Shown here in pieces: positions 42,418-50,808 of a stretch of DNA of 64,000 nt. The notes under the pieces were generated by a model. It saw nothing but the letters and a program-made list of their open reading frames with translations, was not told where the DNA came from and did no database searches. Made by a program: the position numbers and the translations under genes. Numbering within the stretch: the stretch's first letter is position 1; each line of letters opens with the position of its first letter. This DNA is from Phycisphaerales bacterium (lineage in GTDB: Bacteria; Planctomycetota; Phycisphaerae; UBA1845): NCBI GenBank assembly GCA_020639095.1, contig JACKHH010000008.1, forward strand, positions 1-64,000, in the 5' to 3' direction.

Positions 42418-45036
42418 GTGCACACATCGATCAGGCAGCTCGGCATGCCAAATCCCCCTAGCCGGTCCGCCTCCCGACATCTTGCCGCCGCTCTCGGTTG
42501 TCTTGCGATGTCCACAGCCCGCGCCGCCGCGACCGAGGGCCACGCCGACGGCGACATGCAGTGCTCCATCTTCACGGAGTTCCCCGGAACCAGTTGCGTA
42601 CTTATTGGCGCGATCATCGTGCTCGCGGGCGCGTTGCTCTTGCTGCTCTGGTATGTACTCATGCGCCGTCGGGCCCATCGGCGGACAGAACATACGCTGA
42701 GCCGCTACCGCGAGCTCGCCAACAACATCGGTGTCGGGGTCTGGATGTTTGAAGCCGATATGCAAACGGCACTCTTCGTGAGCAACTCGTACGCAAAGAT
42801 CCTGGGCAGCGACAGTTCAACCATTATCGAGAACGGGAACATTCGCCGCGAGCGAGTTCATCCCGAAGATCGTGAAGCCGTTGAGCGTGCGATCGCCGAA
42901 TGCACCGAGGAGAGCCCGAGCACGCAGGAATACCGCGTGGTTCGGCCGGATGGCGAGGTGCGCTGGGTTGTGGAGACACGATTCGTCGTGCCCGATGGCA
43001 ACGGGGGACGCGCGCGCATTGCGGGCACAACTGAGGACATCACGGAACGCCGCGAAACCGAAGAAGCCCTGCGCGAAAAGGAACGCGTCATGTCGACGCT
43101 GTTCAGCAACCTTCCTGGCATGGCCTACCGCTGCCGCAACGATGAAAACTGGACGATGGAGTTCGTCAGTGAGGGTGTAATGAACCTCACGGGCTACCCA
43201 GCCGAGTATCTTCAAGACAACTGCAAGATATCCTTCGGTGAGATGATTGTGCCGGAGGATCGCGAACGCGTTTGGAACGAAGTACAGGATAGAGTCGTAC
43301 AGCGCGAACCGTTTCAACTCAACTACAGGATTACGACCGCCACCGGAGAAGTCCGTTGGATGTGGGAAACAGGTCGCGGAGTGTTCAACGAAGACGGTAC
43401 GCTGGAGGCGCTCGAAGGTATCATCGCCGATGACAGTGAACGCCAGCGCGCACTCAACGCTCTCAGCGAAAGCGAACAACGCAACCGCGCCCTGGTTGAG
43501 CGATCACCCATTCCGATCATCATCCACTCGAACGAACGCATCACCTACGCCAACGCGGCTGCCGCCAGCGCGTTGGGGGCGCACGACCCGCGGGAATTGC
43601 TGGACATGTCGATCTGGCTGCTCGCGCACCCGGACTATCACGACGTCGTCCGCGAACGTGTCGGGAATATCTACGCCCGCGAAACCACTACGCCAGTGAT
43701 CGAAGAGCGTTTCCGGCGTGTCGACGGCACCTACATCGACGTCGAGGTCTCCGGCGCGACCATCGCATACGGCGGCGTTCGCGCGTCGCAGGTCGTGTTC
43801 CTCGACATCACCAAACGCAAGCAGGCCGAAGCGGAACGCGCCAAGCTGGAATCGCAGCTGCGCCAGTCGCAGAAGATGGAGGCGATCGGTCAGCTTGCCG
43901 GCGGCGTTGCCCACGACTTTAACAACATCCTCACCGCGGTCATCGGCCACCTGGGCCTGGCGCGCGAGGCGTTCGCCAGTTCCGTCGGCACGGACCATGC
44001 GGGTATTCGCAGCCTCAACCAGATCGAACGCGCCGCCGACCGCGCCGCGGCGCTCACCCGACGCCTGCTCACCTTCAGTCGCAAAGACGTGGGCCAGCCG
44101 CAAGTGCTCGACCTCAATGCCGTGGTCAACGACTCCCGCAGCCTGCTCAGTCGCGTCATCACCGAAGACATCGAACTCGAAGTCCAGCTCGCCCCCGAGC
44201 TCAAGCACATCGTCGCCGACGCCAATCAGATCGAACAGGTGCTGCTCAATCTCGTGGTCAATGCGCGCGACGCGATGCCCGACGGCGGCAAGCTGATCAT
44301 CAAAACGTCGAACGCCGTGCTGGACAGTGCGAATCTGGCTGCCGTCGCGGAAGGTCGCCCCGGCCCACACGTCCTGCTCACCGTGAGCGATACGGGTTGC
44401 GGAATGCCTCACGACGTCATCGATCGCATATTCGAACCGTTCTTCACTACGAAGGACGTCGGCGAGGGCTCGGGCCTGGGGCTCGCGATGGTGCATGGAA
44501 TCGTGCAACAGTGCGGCGGTCATGTCGTCGTGTACAGCGAGCCGGACGTGGGATCGACGTTCCGCATCTGCATTCCCGCGACCGATGCCGACGTGACTGC
44601 GAGCAAGGATGTCGACCCCGCGAACGACGTACCGCTGACCGGCGACGAGACCATTCTGGTCTGCGAGGATGACGGGCCGGTGCGGGCACTCGCGGCGCGC
44701 ATGCTCGCCGAAGCCGGTTACAACGTGCTCATCGCCGACGGCGGCGCGCGGGCGTTGGAGCTTGCGCGAAAGCACGAAGGGCCGATCCACCTCCTGCTGA
44801 CCGACGTCATCATGCCGCGCATGAACGGCCGGCGACTCGCGGAATCGCTGGCGCGCGAGCGGCCTGACATCCGCACGCTGTACATCTCGGGCTACACTGC
44901 CGATGTCATCGCGCATCGCGGCGTGCTCGATCCCGACATCGAGTTCCTCGAAAAACCGTTCAGCCAGCGCGACCTCCTGCGCCGCGTACGCGACGCCTTG
45001 AATGGCGGCTCCACGCCTGCGCCCAAGCCCGAGTAG
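42418..45036 (+). CDS. Hybrid sensor histidine kinase: three PAS domains, HisKA, HATPase and REC
   Basis: The protein has about 872 residues. A possible signal-like stretch and one membrane helix (about 57-80, VLIGAIIVLAGALLLLLWYVL) precede three PAS domains (starting near 90, 220 and 360), each followed by PAC-like segments such as GTTEDITERRETEEAL and VFLDITKRKQAE. The H-box QLAGGVAHDFNN has the phosphoacceptor at about H499. ATP-lid blocks are NLVVNARDAMP, VSDTGCGMP and GSGLGLAMVHGIV. A C-terminal receiver has the acidic pair CEDD, the phosphoacceptor in LLTDVIMPRMNG and the Lys in EKPF. The GTG at 42418 has GAGGA 5 bases upstream; ATG at 42445 is the alternative. There is no separate response regulator next door, so signalling may pass through a phosphotransfer protein elsewhere. 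Confidence 0.92.
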   Translation: MHTSIRQLGMPNPPSRSASRHLAAALGCLAMSTARAAATEGHADGDMQCSIFTEFPGTSCVLIGAIIVLAGALLLLLWYVLMRRRAHRRTEHTLSRYRELANNIGVGVWMFEADMQTALFVSNSYAKILGSDSSTIIENGNIRRERVHPEDREAVERAIAECTEESPSTQEYRVVRPDGEVRWVVETRFVVPDGNGGRARIAGTTEDITERRETEEALREKERVMSTLFSNLPGMAYRCRNDENWTMEFVSEGVMNLTGYPAEYLQDNCKISFGEMIVPEDRERVWNEVQDRVVQREPFQLNYRITTATGEVRWMWETGRGVFNEDGTLEALEGIIADDSERQRALNALSESEQRNRALVERSPIPIIIHSNERITYANAAAASALGAHDPRELLDMSIWLLAHPDYHDVVRERVGNIYARETTTPVIEERFRRVDGTYIDVEVSGATIAYGGVRASQVVFLDITKRKQAEAERAKLESQLRQSQKMEAIGQLAGGVAHDFNNILTAVIGHLGLAREAFASSVGTDHAGIRSLNQIERAADRAAALTRRLLTFSRKDVGQPQVLDLNAVVNDSRSLLSRVITEDIELEVQLAPELKHIVADANQIEQVLLNLVVNARDAMPDGGKLIIKTSNAVLDSANLAAVAEGRPGPHVLLTVSDTGCGMPHDVIDRIFEPFFTTKDVGEGSGLGLAMVHGIVQQCGGHVVVYSEPDVGSTFRICIPATDADVTASKDVDPANDVPLTGDETILVCEDDGPVRALAARMLAEAGYNVLIADGGARALELARKHEGPIHLLLTDVIMPRMNGRRLAESLARERPDIRTLYISGYTADVIAHRGVLDPDIEFLEKPFSQRDLLRRVRDALNGGSTPAPKPE

Positions 45037-45117
45037 CCCCGGTAGCTTGACAATCGCGGGCAAATCCGAACGATGACTTGCTGAACCTGAGGTACTGGCT
45101 GGTCCGAGGACTCACCG

Positions 45118-45306
45118 TTGGCGACTTCCCAAGATCACAAACGTCCCTTCGACTGGTACGCAGCCTCACTGGCTGCGGGCATCACCGGCCCGTTCACCAT
45201 TTGGGGTTTGTACGTCGTGTCGCCCAACGCGTGGGTGATGGCGATTGGCTGCGTGCTCTTCATCAGCTTCGTGTTCTGGGGATTCGGGCGCATTCGTATT
45301 GGCTGA
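45118..45306 (+). CDS. Small two-helix membrane protein
   Basis: This 62-residue protein has a polar start (MATSQDHKRPFDWY) and two hydrophobic helices (about 15-34 and 38-56, AWVMAIGCVLFISFVFWGFG) ending in GRIRIG. The start is TTG at 45118, with GAGGA 8 bases upstream, which decides it. The composition is of a real small membrane protein rather than a shadow frame. Function is unknown. It lies 41 bases before the methyltransferase-like gene and may share a transcript. Confidence 0.62.
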   Translation: MATSQDHKRPFDWYAASLAAGITGPFTIWGLYVVSPNAWVMAIGCVLFISFVFWGFGRIRIG

Positions 45307-45346
45307 CATAACCGGCGGGTCTCGTACCGACGGGGAGGGTTTCCGT

Positions 45347-46393
45347 ATGCTCGCATACCGCAGGTTGACTTGTGCAGCCATGGTGGCTGCGCTATTGCCC
45401 GGAGTTGTCCTCGCGGACGAGGATGTACCCGCTACGCCGCAACCACAGACGATCGTTGAACAGATCACGGCTGACGCGACGAAGCTCGCGCCGCTCGTAA
45501 AGTCGGACGCAGCCCGCACATTTCTCACCGCGGCTGCCCGCTTGCCCGATGCCGGCCCGCGTACGCTCTATCTCAATCGTGCTGCGGGCAAAGCCTACAC
45601 GGAAGAGGAATACAAGAGTCTGCCCGACGACGAACGCGATGCCGCCACCGCGAAGGAATTCAGCAGTCAGTTCTATTACTACACCGCCTACGGCAGCCCG
45701 TTGATCTACGCTCGCCCGCTCGACATCTACGCGGAGGCTGCGAATGTCGACGACTTCAACCGCAAGCGTATCTTCGACTTCGGGTATGGCGGGGTCGGTC
45801 ACCTGCGGATGCTCGCGAGCTTGGGCGCCGATGCGGTTGGTGTTGACGTTGAACCCGCCTTCCGCGCACTCTACAGCCAGCCCGGCGACCAGGGCGCGAT
45901 TCGCAGCGACGGCGAACGCACCGGCAATCTCAAGCTGGTACACGGCCAATTCCCCGGCGACGACGCGGTGCGCGATGCGGTGGGCACGGGCTTTGATCTC
46001 ATCGTCTCGAAGAACGTGCTCAAGGATGGGTACATCCACCCCGCGCGCGAGACCGACGAACGCAAGCTGATTAAGCTGGGCGTTGACGATGCGACGTTCG
46101 TCCGCGCGTTTCATGACATGCTGAACCCGGGCGGCTACGTGCTCATCTACAACATCTGCCCCGCGCAGGCCCCACCGGACCAGCCGTACATCCCCTGGGC
46201 CGACGGCCACTGCCCGTTCGCCCGCGACCTGATTGAGAAAACCGGCTTCGAGGTCGTGAAGTGGAATGAACCTGACCAGCCCGCCGTCCTCGACATCTGG
46301 GCAGCATTAGGCTACGACGACGGCCAACCGCGCGAGGAACTCAGCAAAGACCTCTACGCGTGGTACACGCTGCTCCGCAAGCCGAAGACATAA
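45347..46393 (+). CDS. Methyltransferase-like protein with an N-terminal signal peptide
   Basis: This 348-residue protein has a signal peptide (MLAYRRLTCAAMVAALLPGV, cut after VLA near residue 23). A helical region follows, then a class I SAM-methyltransferase-like fold: motif I is RIFDFGYGGVGHLRMLASLG, the acidic end of strand 2 is GVDVEP, and FDLIVSKNVLKDGY with LNPGGYVLIYNICP are the later strands. The ATG at 45347 follows GGGGAGGG, so the signal peptide is well supported. Export is odd because SAM is cytosolic, so it may have another function or act on something else outside. By the glycine pattern it may still bind a ligand. It ends before the repeat at 46421. Confidence 0.75.
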   Translation: MLAYRRLTCAAMVAALLPGVVLADEDVPATPQPQTIVEQITADATKLAPLVKSDAARTFLTAAARLPDAGPRTLYLNRAAGKAYTEEEYKSLPDDERDAATAKEFSSQFYYYTAYGSPLIYARPLDIYAEAANVDDFNRKRIFDFGYGGVGHLRMLASLGADAVGVDVEPAFRALYSQPGDQGAIRSDGERTGNLKLVHGQFPGDDAVRDAVGTGFDLIVSKNVLKDGYIHPARETDERKLIKLGVDDATFVRAFHDMLNPGGYVLIYNICPAQAPPDQPYIPWADGHCPFARDLIEKTGFEVVKWNEPDQPAVLDIWAALGYDDGQPREELSKDLYAWYTLLRKPKT

Positions 46394-46420
46394 GCGAGGC
46401 GGCGCACATCCAGGGTAATT

Positions 46421-46453
46421 GAACCACCAAGACGCCAAGGCACCAAGAACGAC
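46421..46453. repeat. Intergenic fragment GAACCACCAAGACGCCAAGGCACCAAG
   Basis: This is closely similar to the fragment at 19731-19760 and lies 28 bases after the methyltransferase-like gene stop. The rest of 46394-46562 shows no gene. Confidence 0.6.
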
Positions 46454-46562
46454 ATTGGGAATTCATTGAGGGATAGGGCGGCCCACCCACTCAGGGGGTG
46501 GGGTCGCGATGACCCGGCCGGGTGGCTTTGGCATTCACGAAATGTGCTGATATCAAGTAGCG

Positions 46563-46997
46563 CTAGACGGCCTTGCTGAACACATCGAGCGAATGCTCAT
46601 CCTTCGACAAGACGATTTCAGCGTCTTCGTCGTCCTCGACGGCGAGATACTGATGCCCCGGCCCCTCGGAATCGGCGAGGTGCGTGATCTTGTCGAGTAT
46701 TTCCAGTGCTCGTTCATCGTCCAGAACCCAAATGAAATCATTGGGATGACCATCATTGCGGCATCCAAACCTGAGCGCACTATGAACGTAGTTTATTCGC
46801 AGCTTCAATGACCCCTCGGTAGCAGCTTGGGGCCAGTCTGCAAAGTCGAATGAATCCATCTCTTGATCGACAAGAGATCGCACCATCGCAGCCAGAGACC
46901 GTAGCGCAGTGCAGTTGCCGGACACCAAGATCCCCGGATTTGTAAACCCCTCCCGAAGAAACAAGCCCAACCGCAATACGTCTTTGCTCTCACACAT
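46563..46997 (-). CDS. Hypothetical protein, translationally coupled to the upstream membrane protein
   Basis: I do not recognise this 144-residue acidic protein. It has no signal peptide, no membrane helix and few repeats; a segment FIWVLDDERALEILDKITHLADSEG and a C-terminal acidic run (EDDEDAEIVLSKDEHSLDVF) are the most distinct parts. The ATG at 46997 overlaps the stop of the upstream gene as TAATG, and there is no ribosome binding site of its own, so it probably depends on coupling. The base composition is lower in GC than the neighbours, which fits a recently acquired or loosely constrained region. Function is unknown. Confidence 0.6.
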   Translation of the reverse strand: MCESKDVLRLGLFLREGFTNPGILVSGNCTALRSLAAMVRSLVDQEMDSFDFADWPQAATEGSLKLRINYVHSALRFGCRNDGHPNDFIWVLDDERALEILDKITHLADSEGPGHQYLAVEDDEDAEIVLSKDEHSLDVFSKAV

Positions 46998-47629
46998 TAC
47001 GACTGTACCCGATCGGGAAATCCATGACAGACACGTGTTTCCTGGGATTCAAGTGGTCTCCCGCATTCAGAACACACTCGGCTCGTATTACCACGTAGGT
47101 CGTAGCCGCAACATACACGAAAACCAATCCGGTGCTTGCGCAAGTCCGCTCGTGCCAGGCTAGCTAATAGCAGTGCGCCGCTAAGTGGGATCCAGAGTGG
47201 CACGGTCACGGTCACGTACTCCGGCATAGTGGCAAACGGTCGATTGATGCTCGGGATCCACCTTGTATGTTTGCGTGAAATGTGATTGGCCCTGAGCATG
47301 TAGAATCCAGTGACACCTCCATCAACCGTAAACGTCCGGGAATCAGGGTGATGAGCAATCCGCACGCAATGCGGCAGCAGCGTGATGCCGCTCGAATACG
47401 TTCCATACGCAATGGTCCAAACGATCGAGGCAAGCCACATGCATGACAAAATCGCTGCGATTAGCCAGAGCAAGAACTGGGTGCAATGGAGCAACGTGCG
47501 CCGGTATCCGGGGCTGTACGCATCAGTAACTACCAGACCAGTCAAGTCTGCCGGTCCTTTCTGCTTTCCACTTGGGCAGGTGGCCGAGTGGCCCACCCCT
47601 TCACGAAAAATGCGCATGAACGCTGTCAC
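46997..47629 (-). CDS. Membrane protein with CGYDLRGN/CSECG zinc-ribbon-like motif
   Basis: The 210-residue protein has two hydrophobic segments (about 50-72, LHCTQFLLWLIAAILSCMWLAS, and about 142-160, VPLWIPLSGALLLASLA). A C-terminal CCGYDLRGNTSRVCSECGRPL follows, with two CxxC-like pairs that could bind zinc. By memory CxxCGYDLRGxxxxCPECG is a very frequent C-terminal tag of small membrane proteins in Phycisphaerae-type planctomycetes, of unknown role. The GTG at 47629 has GAGG at 7 bases upstream. It overlaps the acidic protein gene at TAATG. The pair may form a two-gene unit with an unknown function. Confidence 0.7.
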   Translation of the reverse strand: MTAFMRIFREGVGHSATCPSGKQKGPADLTGLVVTDAYSPGYRRTLLHCTQFLLWLIAAILSCMWLASIVWTIAYGTYSSGITLLPHCVRIAHHPDSRTFTVDGGVTGFYMLRANHISRKHTRWIPSINRPFATMPEYVTVTVPLWIPLSGALLLASLARADLRKHRIGFRVCCGYDLRGNTSRVCSECGRPLESQETRVCHGFPDRVQS

Positions 47630-47924
47630 GCGGCGGCCTCTATTGCGAGCAATCTGGCTTGGTAGATGATAATCTTGGCGACGATACTCCGTTCCACCGG
47701 TTCAAACCGTCGTCCCCATGGTGGCAAGCGAGCCAGTCCGCCTCCGGATGCGTAGAGTCGCCCGCGGTATCGTTCGATGGCGTCCGGTCGCCGGCTGAGC
47801 TTATTGGCCGGGCGGCTCCGTGCAAGTTTCGACACCGAGGCCTCATCACTGCGGGATCATGGCGTTATACTCCCCTGTTTGCATGGCGCTGCGGGCGGCT
47901 TGGCGGTGACCGGGCAGGACGCTT
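47630..47924. other. Intergenic region before the MacB-type permease
   Basis: I see no convincing gene in these 295 bases. Short frames are present on both strands but lack ribosome binding sites and look like shadows of one another. No tRNA cloverleaf was found. The end of the region carries the permease leader. Confidence 0.4.
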
Positions 47925-49214
47925 ATGAATCCGTTCAACCTTGAAACGCTCATCCTGGGCATCAACAACCTTCGGCTGCACAAGCTGCGCGCGTTGCTTA
48001 CCGCCCTGGGCATCATCTTTGGTGTGGCTGCGGTCATCTGCATGCTCTCGGTGAGCGAGGGCGTTACCGCCGACGAACTGCGGATGATCCAGTTGCTCGG
48101 CACGCACAACATCATTCTCTCCTCCGTCAAGCCGCCGGAAACGTCGCAGGTGTCGCAGAGCAACAGTGCTTTGCTGGAGTACGGCATCACCTATGCCGAC
48201 CGGCAGCTCATCGAGAAGACCATTCCACACATCAAGACGGTCGTCCCGCTCAAGGGGGTCGCCCAGAAGGTGCAGCGGCACGACCGGCAGATGAACGCGG
48301 TGGTCGTGGGCACGACGCCGGCGTTCTTCGAGTGCGTGAACGTATCGGCTGCCCGTGGCCGGCTGCTCAGCGCCCAGGACGCAGCCGACGCAAAGAACGT
48401 CTGCGTGATCGGCAAGCAGGTGCAGGACGAACTCTTCGCGTACGCCGACCCAATCGGTGAAAGCATCTTCGTCGAGCGGCAGGAAGGGGTGGTACCGTAT
48501 ACCGTGATCGGCGTGATGACCGCGGTCGAGACGGCTGGCACGCCCGCCCGCGGCGTGCAGGAACGCAACCTCAATGCCGAGGTCTACATCCCCTACTCGA
48601 CGGCGATCACGCGCTACGGCGACACCCAGGTGAAGCGGACGTCGGGCTCGCGCGAGTTCGTCAAGATCGAGTTGGACGGGCTTTACATCCCGGTTGACGA
48701 GTTGGAGAACGTGCTGCCCGTTTCGCAGATGGTGGGCCGCTGCTTCGAACACAACCACGCCAAGGTCGACTACGACATGCGCGTCCCGCTCCAGACACTG
48801 CAACTGGCGGAGCGGAAGAAGCGGAACTCGCAGTACCTGCTCGGGTTCATCGCGGGCATCTCGCTGCTGGTCGGCGGTATCGGCATCATGAACATCATGC
48901 TGGCCACGGTGACCGAGCGGACCCGCGAGATCGGCATCCGCCGCGCGCTCGGGGCGCGCCGCATCCACATCACCGTGCAGTTCCTCGTCGAGACGGTGCT
49001 GCTGTCGACCGCGGGCGGGCTGATCGGCGTGCTCTTGGGATATTCCGGGTCGACGGTGATTTCGCGAATTGCCAATTGGGGCGACGCGATCGTCCAGCCG
49101 TGGTCGGTGATCATCAGCTTCGGGTTGTCGATGCTGGTTGGCGTTTTCTTCGGACTGTGGCCCGCGGTGCAAGCCGCCCGGCTCGACCCGATCGAAGCGC
49201 TGCGCTATGAGTAG
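47925..49214 (+). CDS. MacB-type ABC transporter permease
   Basis: This 429-residue protein has one N-terminal helix (about 20-42, RALLTALGIIFGVAAVICML), a large extracytoplasmic MacB-PCD-like domain (about 45-290) and three C-terminal helices with the FtsX motif VTERTREIGIRRALGARR. MacB-type permeases use ATP-driven mechanotransmission to move lipoproteins, toxins or peptides across the envelope. The ATP-binding subunit and the membrane fusion protein are not adjacent. The ATG at 47925 has only weak GGACG-type complementarity upstream. A small hairpin GCGCTA-tgag-TAGCGC overlaps the stop codon at 49200-49216 and may help end transcription. Confidence 0.9.
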   Translation: MNPFNLETLILGINNLRLHKLRALLTALGIIFGVAAVICMLSVSEGVTADELRMIQLLGTHNIILSSVKPPETSQVSQSNSALLEYGITYADRQLIEKTIPHIKTVVPLKGVAQKVQRHDRQMNAVVVGTTPAFFECVNVSAARGRLLSAQDAADAKNVCVIGKQVQDELFAYADPIGESIFVERQEGVVPYTVIGVMTAVETAGTPARGVQERNLNAEVYIPYSTAITRYGDTQVKRTSGSREFVKIELDGLYIPVDELENVLPVSQMVGRCFEHNHAKVDYDMRVPLQTLQLAERKKRNSQYLLGFIAGISLLVGGIGIMNIMLATVTERTREIGIRRALGARRIHITVQFLVETVLLSTAGGLIGVLLGYSGSTVISRIANWGDAIVQPWSVIISFGLSMLVGVFFGLWPAVQAARLDPIEALRYE

Positions 49215-49350
49215 CGCTTTCATGCCATTGGGTGTTATTACCCACTGAATAAATCGTGAACGACTTCACAAGCCGCGTCGCGACATCGTGCGTAGTGGCA
49301 CATTGGGAAAACGGTTTCAGTGTCGCGCATAGTGCCAATCCGATACACGT

Positions 49351-49380
49351 TTGACACAACCTTGCGCATTACCCGATAAA
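49351..49380 (+). promoter_or_regulatory. Putative sigma-70 promoter TTGACA-18-GATAAA
   Basis: A perfect consensus -35, TTGACA at 49351-49356, is followed after 18 bases by GATAAA at 49375-49380. It is the upstream one of two promoters before the sigma factor gene. Confidence 0.6.
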
Positions 49381-49436
49381 ACCGCCTCTCATTTTGTTAA
49401 TTCGCGTTTTTTCCCGTCCGAAAACGGAAGTCAAAT

Positions 49437-49465
49437 TTGCCGCGCAGATTTTCCTGTCGTATACT
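49437..49465 (+). promoter_or_regulatory. Putative sigma-70 promoter TTGCCG-17-TATACT
   Basis: TTGCCG at 49437-49442 and TATACT at 49460-49465 are 17 bases apart. The -10 box is strong and the -35 box weaker. Confidence 0.55.
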
Positions 49466-49717
49466 AAGATCGTTGTAAAGCTCCCCCCACGACAATCTCC
49501 CCACAAGGCCGCCATAGGAGGTCTGCGCTGCGCAGCGAGCTCCTGTTGCCGTGCCGTTGATTTTCGGAACGACGCTTGGTTCCGGGAATCGACAGGTTCT
49601 CGCAATCGCAGACGCACCGATTAGCGGCCACGAGCGTAGTAAGGGATGGGTGTTGTACCGCGAAGGTTGGATGCATCGCCGAGCGGACTGCCCCTCCAAG
49701 GACGAGGAGACAGGGAC

Positions 49718-50698
49718 ATGACCAGCCAAACGACGGATGCCACCGAACGGGAGCAGGTGCAATGCACATGGCCGCAGCAGGCGCAGGACGTGCTTGCGCG
49801 TCTGAGCGAGTGCGACCAGGACGTGCTCGAGCGCGTGCTCACAACCCCGGAACCCTTCATCGATGACGAGGCGCTCCACGCGAAGGACGCCGACGTTACG
49901 CTCTTCGGCGTAGCCGCGAAGCTTCCGTCGTCGCAGGCGACACGTTTCCCGGCACCCAAGCCGCTGCTCAAGGCGTCGGTCCTCGCCGGCACACGCGTGC
50001 CGACACTCAAGGCCGATCAGGAGCGGACGCTCTTTCTGCGCTTGAACTATACGCGGTCACGGATCTTCAAGATTCTTGAGGAGGTCGGCGACAGGCGTTT
50101 GAACCTGCGTGAAGCTCGTACCCTCGTGGCCTGGGGTCACTGGGAACTGGATACGCGGGCGCGGATCGTCGAGTTGAACATGCCGCTGGTGCTGGCGATG
50201 GCCAAGCGCACCCGGCTGGCGGGCATCGACTACAACGAGATGATCAGCGAGGGCAACATGGCCCTGTTGCGCAGCGTGAACAAGTTCGACTGTGCTCGCG
50301 GCTTTAAGTTCAGCACGTACGCCTGTCGTGCGATCCTCAAGAGTTTCTCGCGGGTCGCCATGCGGACGAGCCGGTATCGCGGGACCTTCCCGGTCGAGTA
50401 CGATCCGTCGATCGAACGCAGCGACCACCTCGAACGCAAACGCGTCGACGTGGAAGCGGATTGCGTGGACGATCTCAAGATGATCCTCTCGAACAACGCA
50501 GCCGAGTTGACTGCGGTCGAGGAAACGGTCATCCGCGAACGCTTCGCGCTGGACACCGCCAAGGCTGACGTGCCGGTGCCGAAGACGCTGGAGCAGGTCG
50601 GCCAGCTTATCGGCGTGACCAAGGAACGCGTCCGCCAGATCCAGAACAAGGCGCTGAAGAAGATCCGCAGCGCCCTGGAGGACAGCTTGGCTGCGTAG
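49718..50698 (+). CDS. Sigma-70 family RNA polymerase sigma factor (group 2/3 type)
   Basis: This 326-residue protein has an acidic variable N-terminus. Region 2 follows (about 145-240, with ELNMPLVLAMAKRT, NEMISEGNMALLRSVNKFDCARGFKFSTYACRAI). Region 4 lies at the end (about 260-320, with KTLEQVGQLIGVTKERVRQIQNKALKKIR), where the helix-turn-helix resembles RpoD region 4.2. Region 1.1 is missing and region 3 appears very short. The ATG at 49718 has GAGGAG at an 8-base spacing. By length and content it is an alternative sigma factor, unlike the small ECF factor at 23143. Tandem promoters with a long leader upstream and a strong terminator downstream suggest a monocistronic, controlled gene. Confidence 0.88.
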   Translation: MTSQTTDATEREQVQCTWPQQAQDVLARLSECDQDVLERVLTTPEPFIDDEALHAKDADVTLFGVAAKLPSSQATRFPAPKPLLKASVLAGTRVPTLKADQERTLFLRLNYTRSRIFKILEEVGDRRLNLREARTLVAWGHWELDTRARIVELNMPLVLAMAKRTRLAGIDYNEMISEGNMALLRSVNKFDCARGFKFSTYACRAILKSFSRVAMRTSRYRGTFPVEYDPSIERSDHLERKRVDVEADCVDDLKMILSNNAAELTAVEETVIRERFALDTAKADVPVPKTLEQVGQLIGVTKERVRQIQNKALKKIRSALEDSLAA

Positions 50699-50733
50699 CA
50701 GTCGTAAGCACTGGAAACTGAGTAGACACTTAC

Positions 50734-50777
50734 CGGAGTGGCTGATGCAGACGCGTCAGTCACTCCGTTTTCGTTTT
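50734..50777 (+). terminator. Intrinsic terminator after the sigma factor gene
   Basis: CGGAGTGGCTGA at 50734-50745 pairs with TCAGTCACTCCG at 50756-50767 (12 bp with one G-T) around a 10-base loop, followed by TTTTCGTTTT. It lies 36 bases after the stop. Confidence 0.85.
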
Positions 50778-50808
50778 ACGAAATCGGAGCTCGCAGCGAA
50801 TCGGGTGA

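Larger units (their letters stand above)
49215..49717 (+). other. 503-base intergenic leader with tandem promoters
   Basis: No gene is supported here. Two promoter candidates (49351-49380 and 49437-49465) point to the sigma factor gene, leaving leaders of about 330 and 245 bases. The segment 49470-49700 is GC-rich and may fold. A frame open from 49646 precedes the ATG at 49718 but is probably untranslated. Confidence 0.55.

Noticed and set aside
47640..47849. Small minus-strand frames before the MacB-type permease
   Set aside because: Two overlapping frames in different phases have similar length, no ribosome binding site and no domain.
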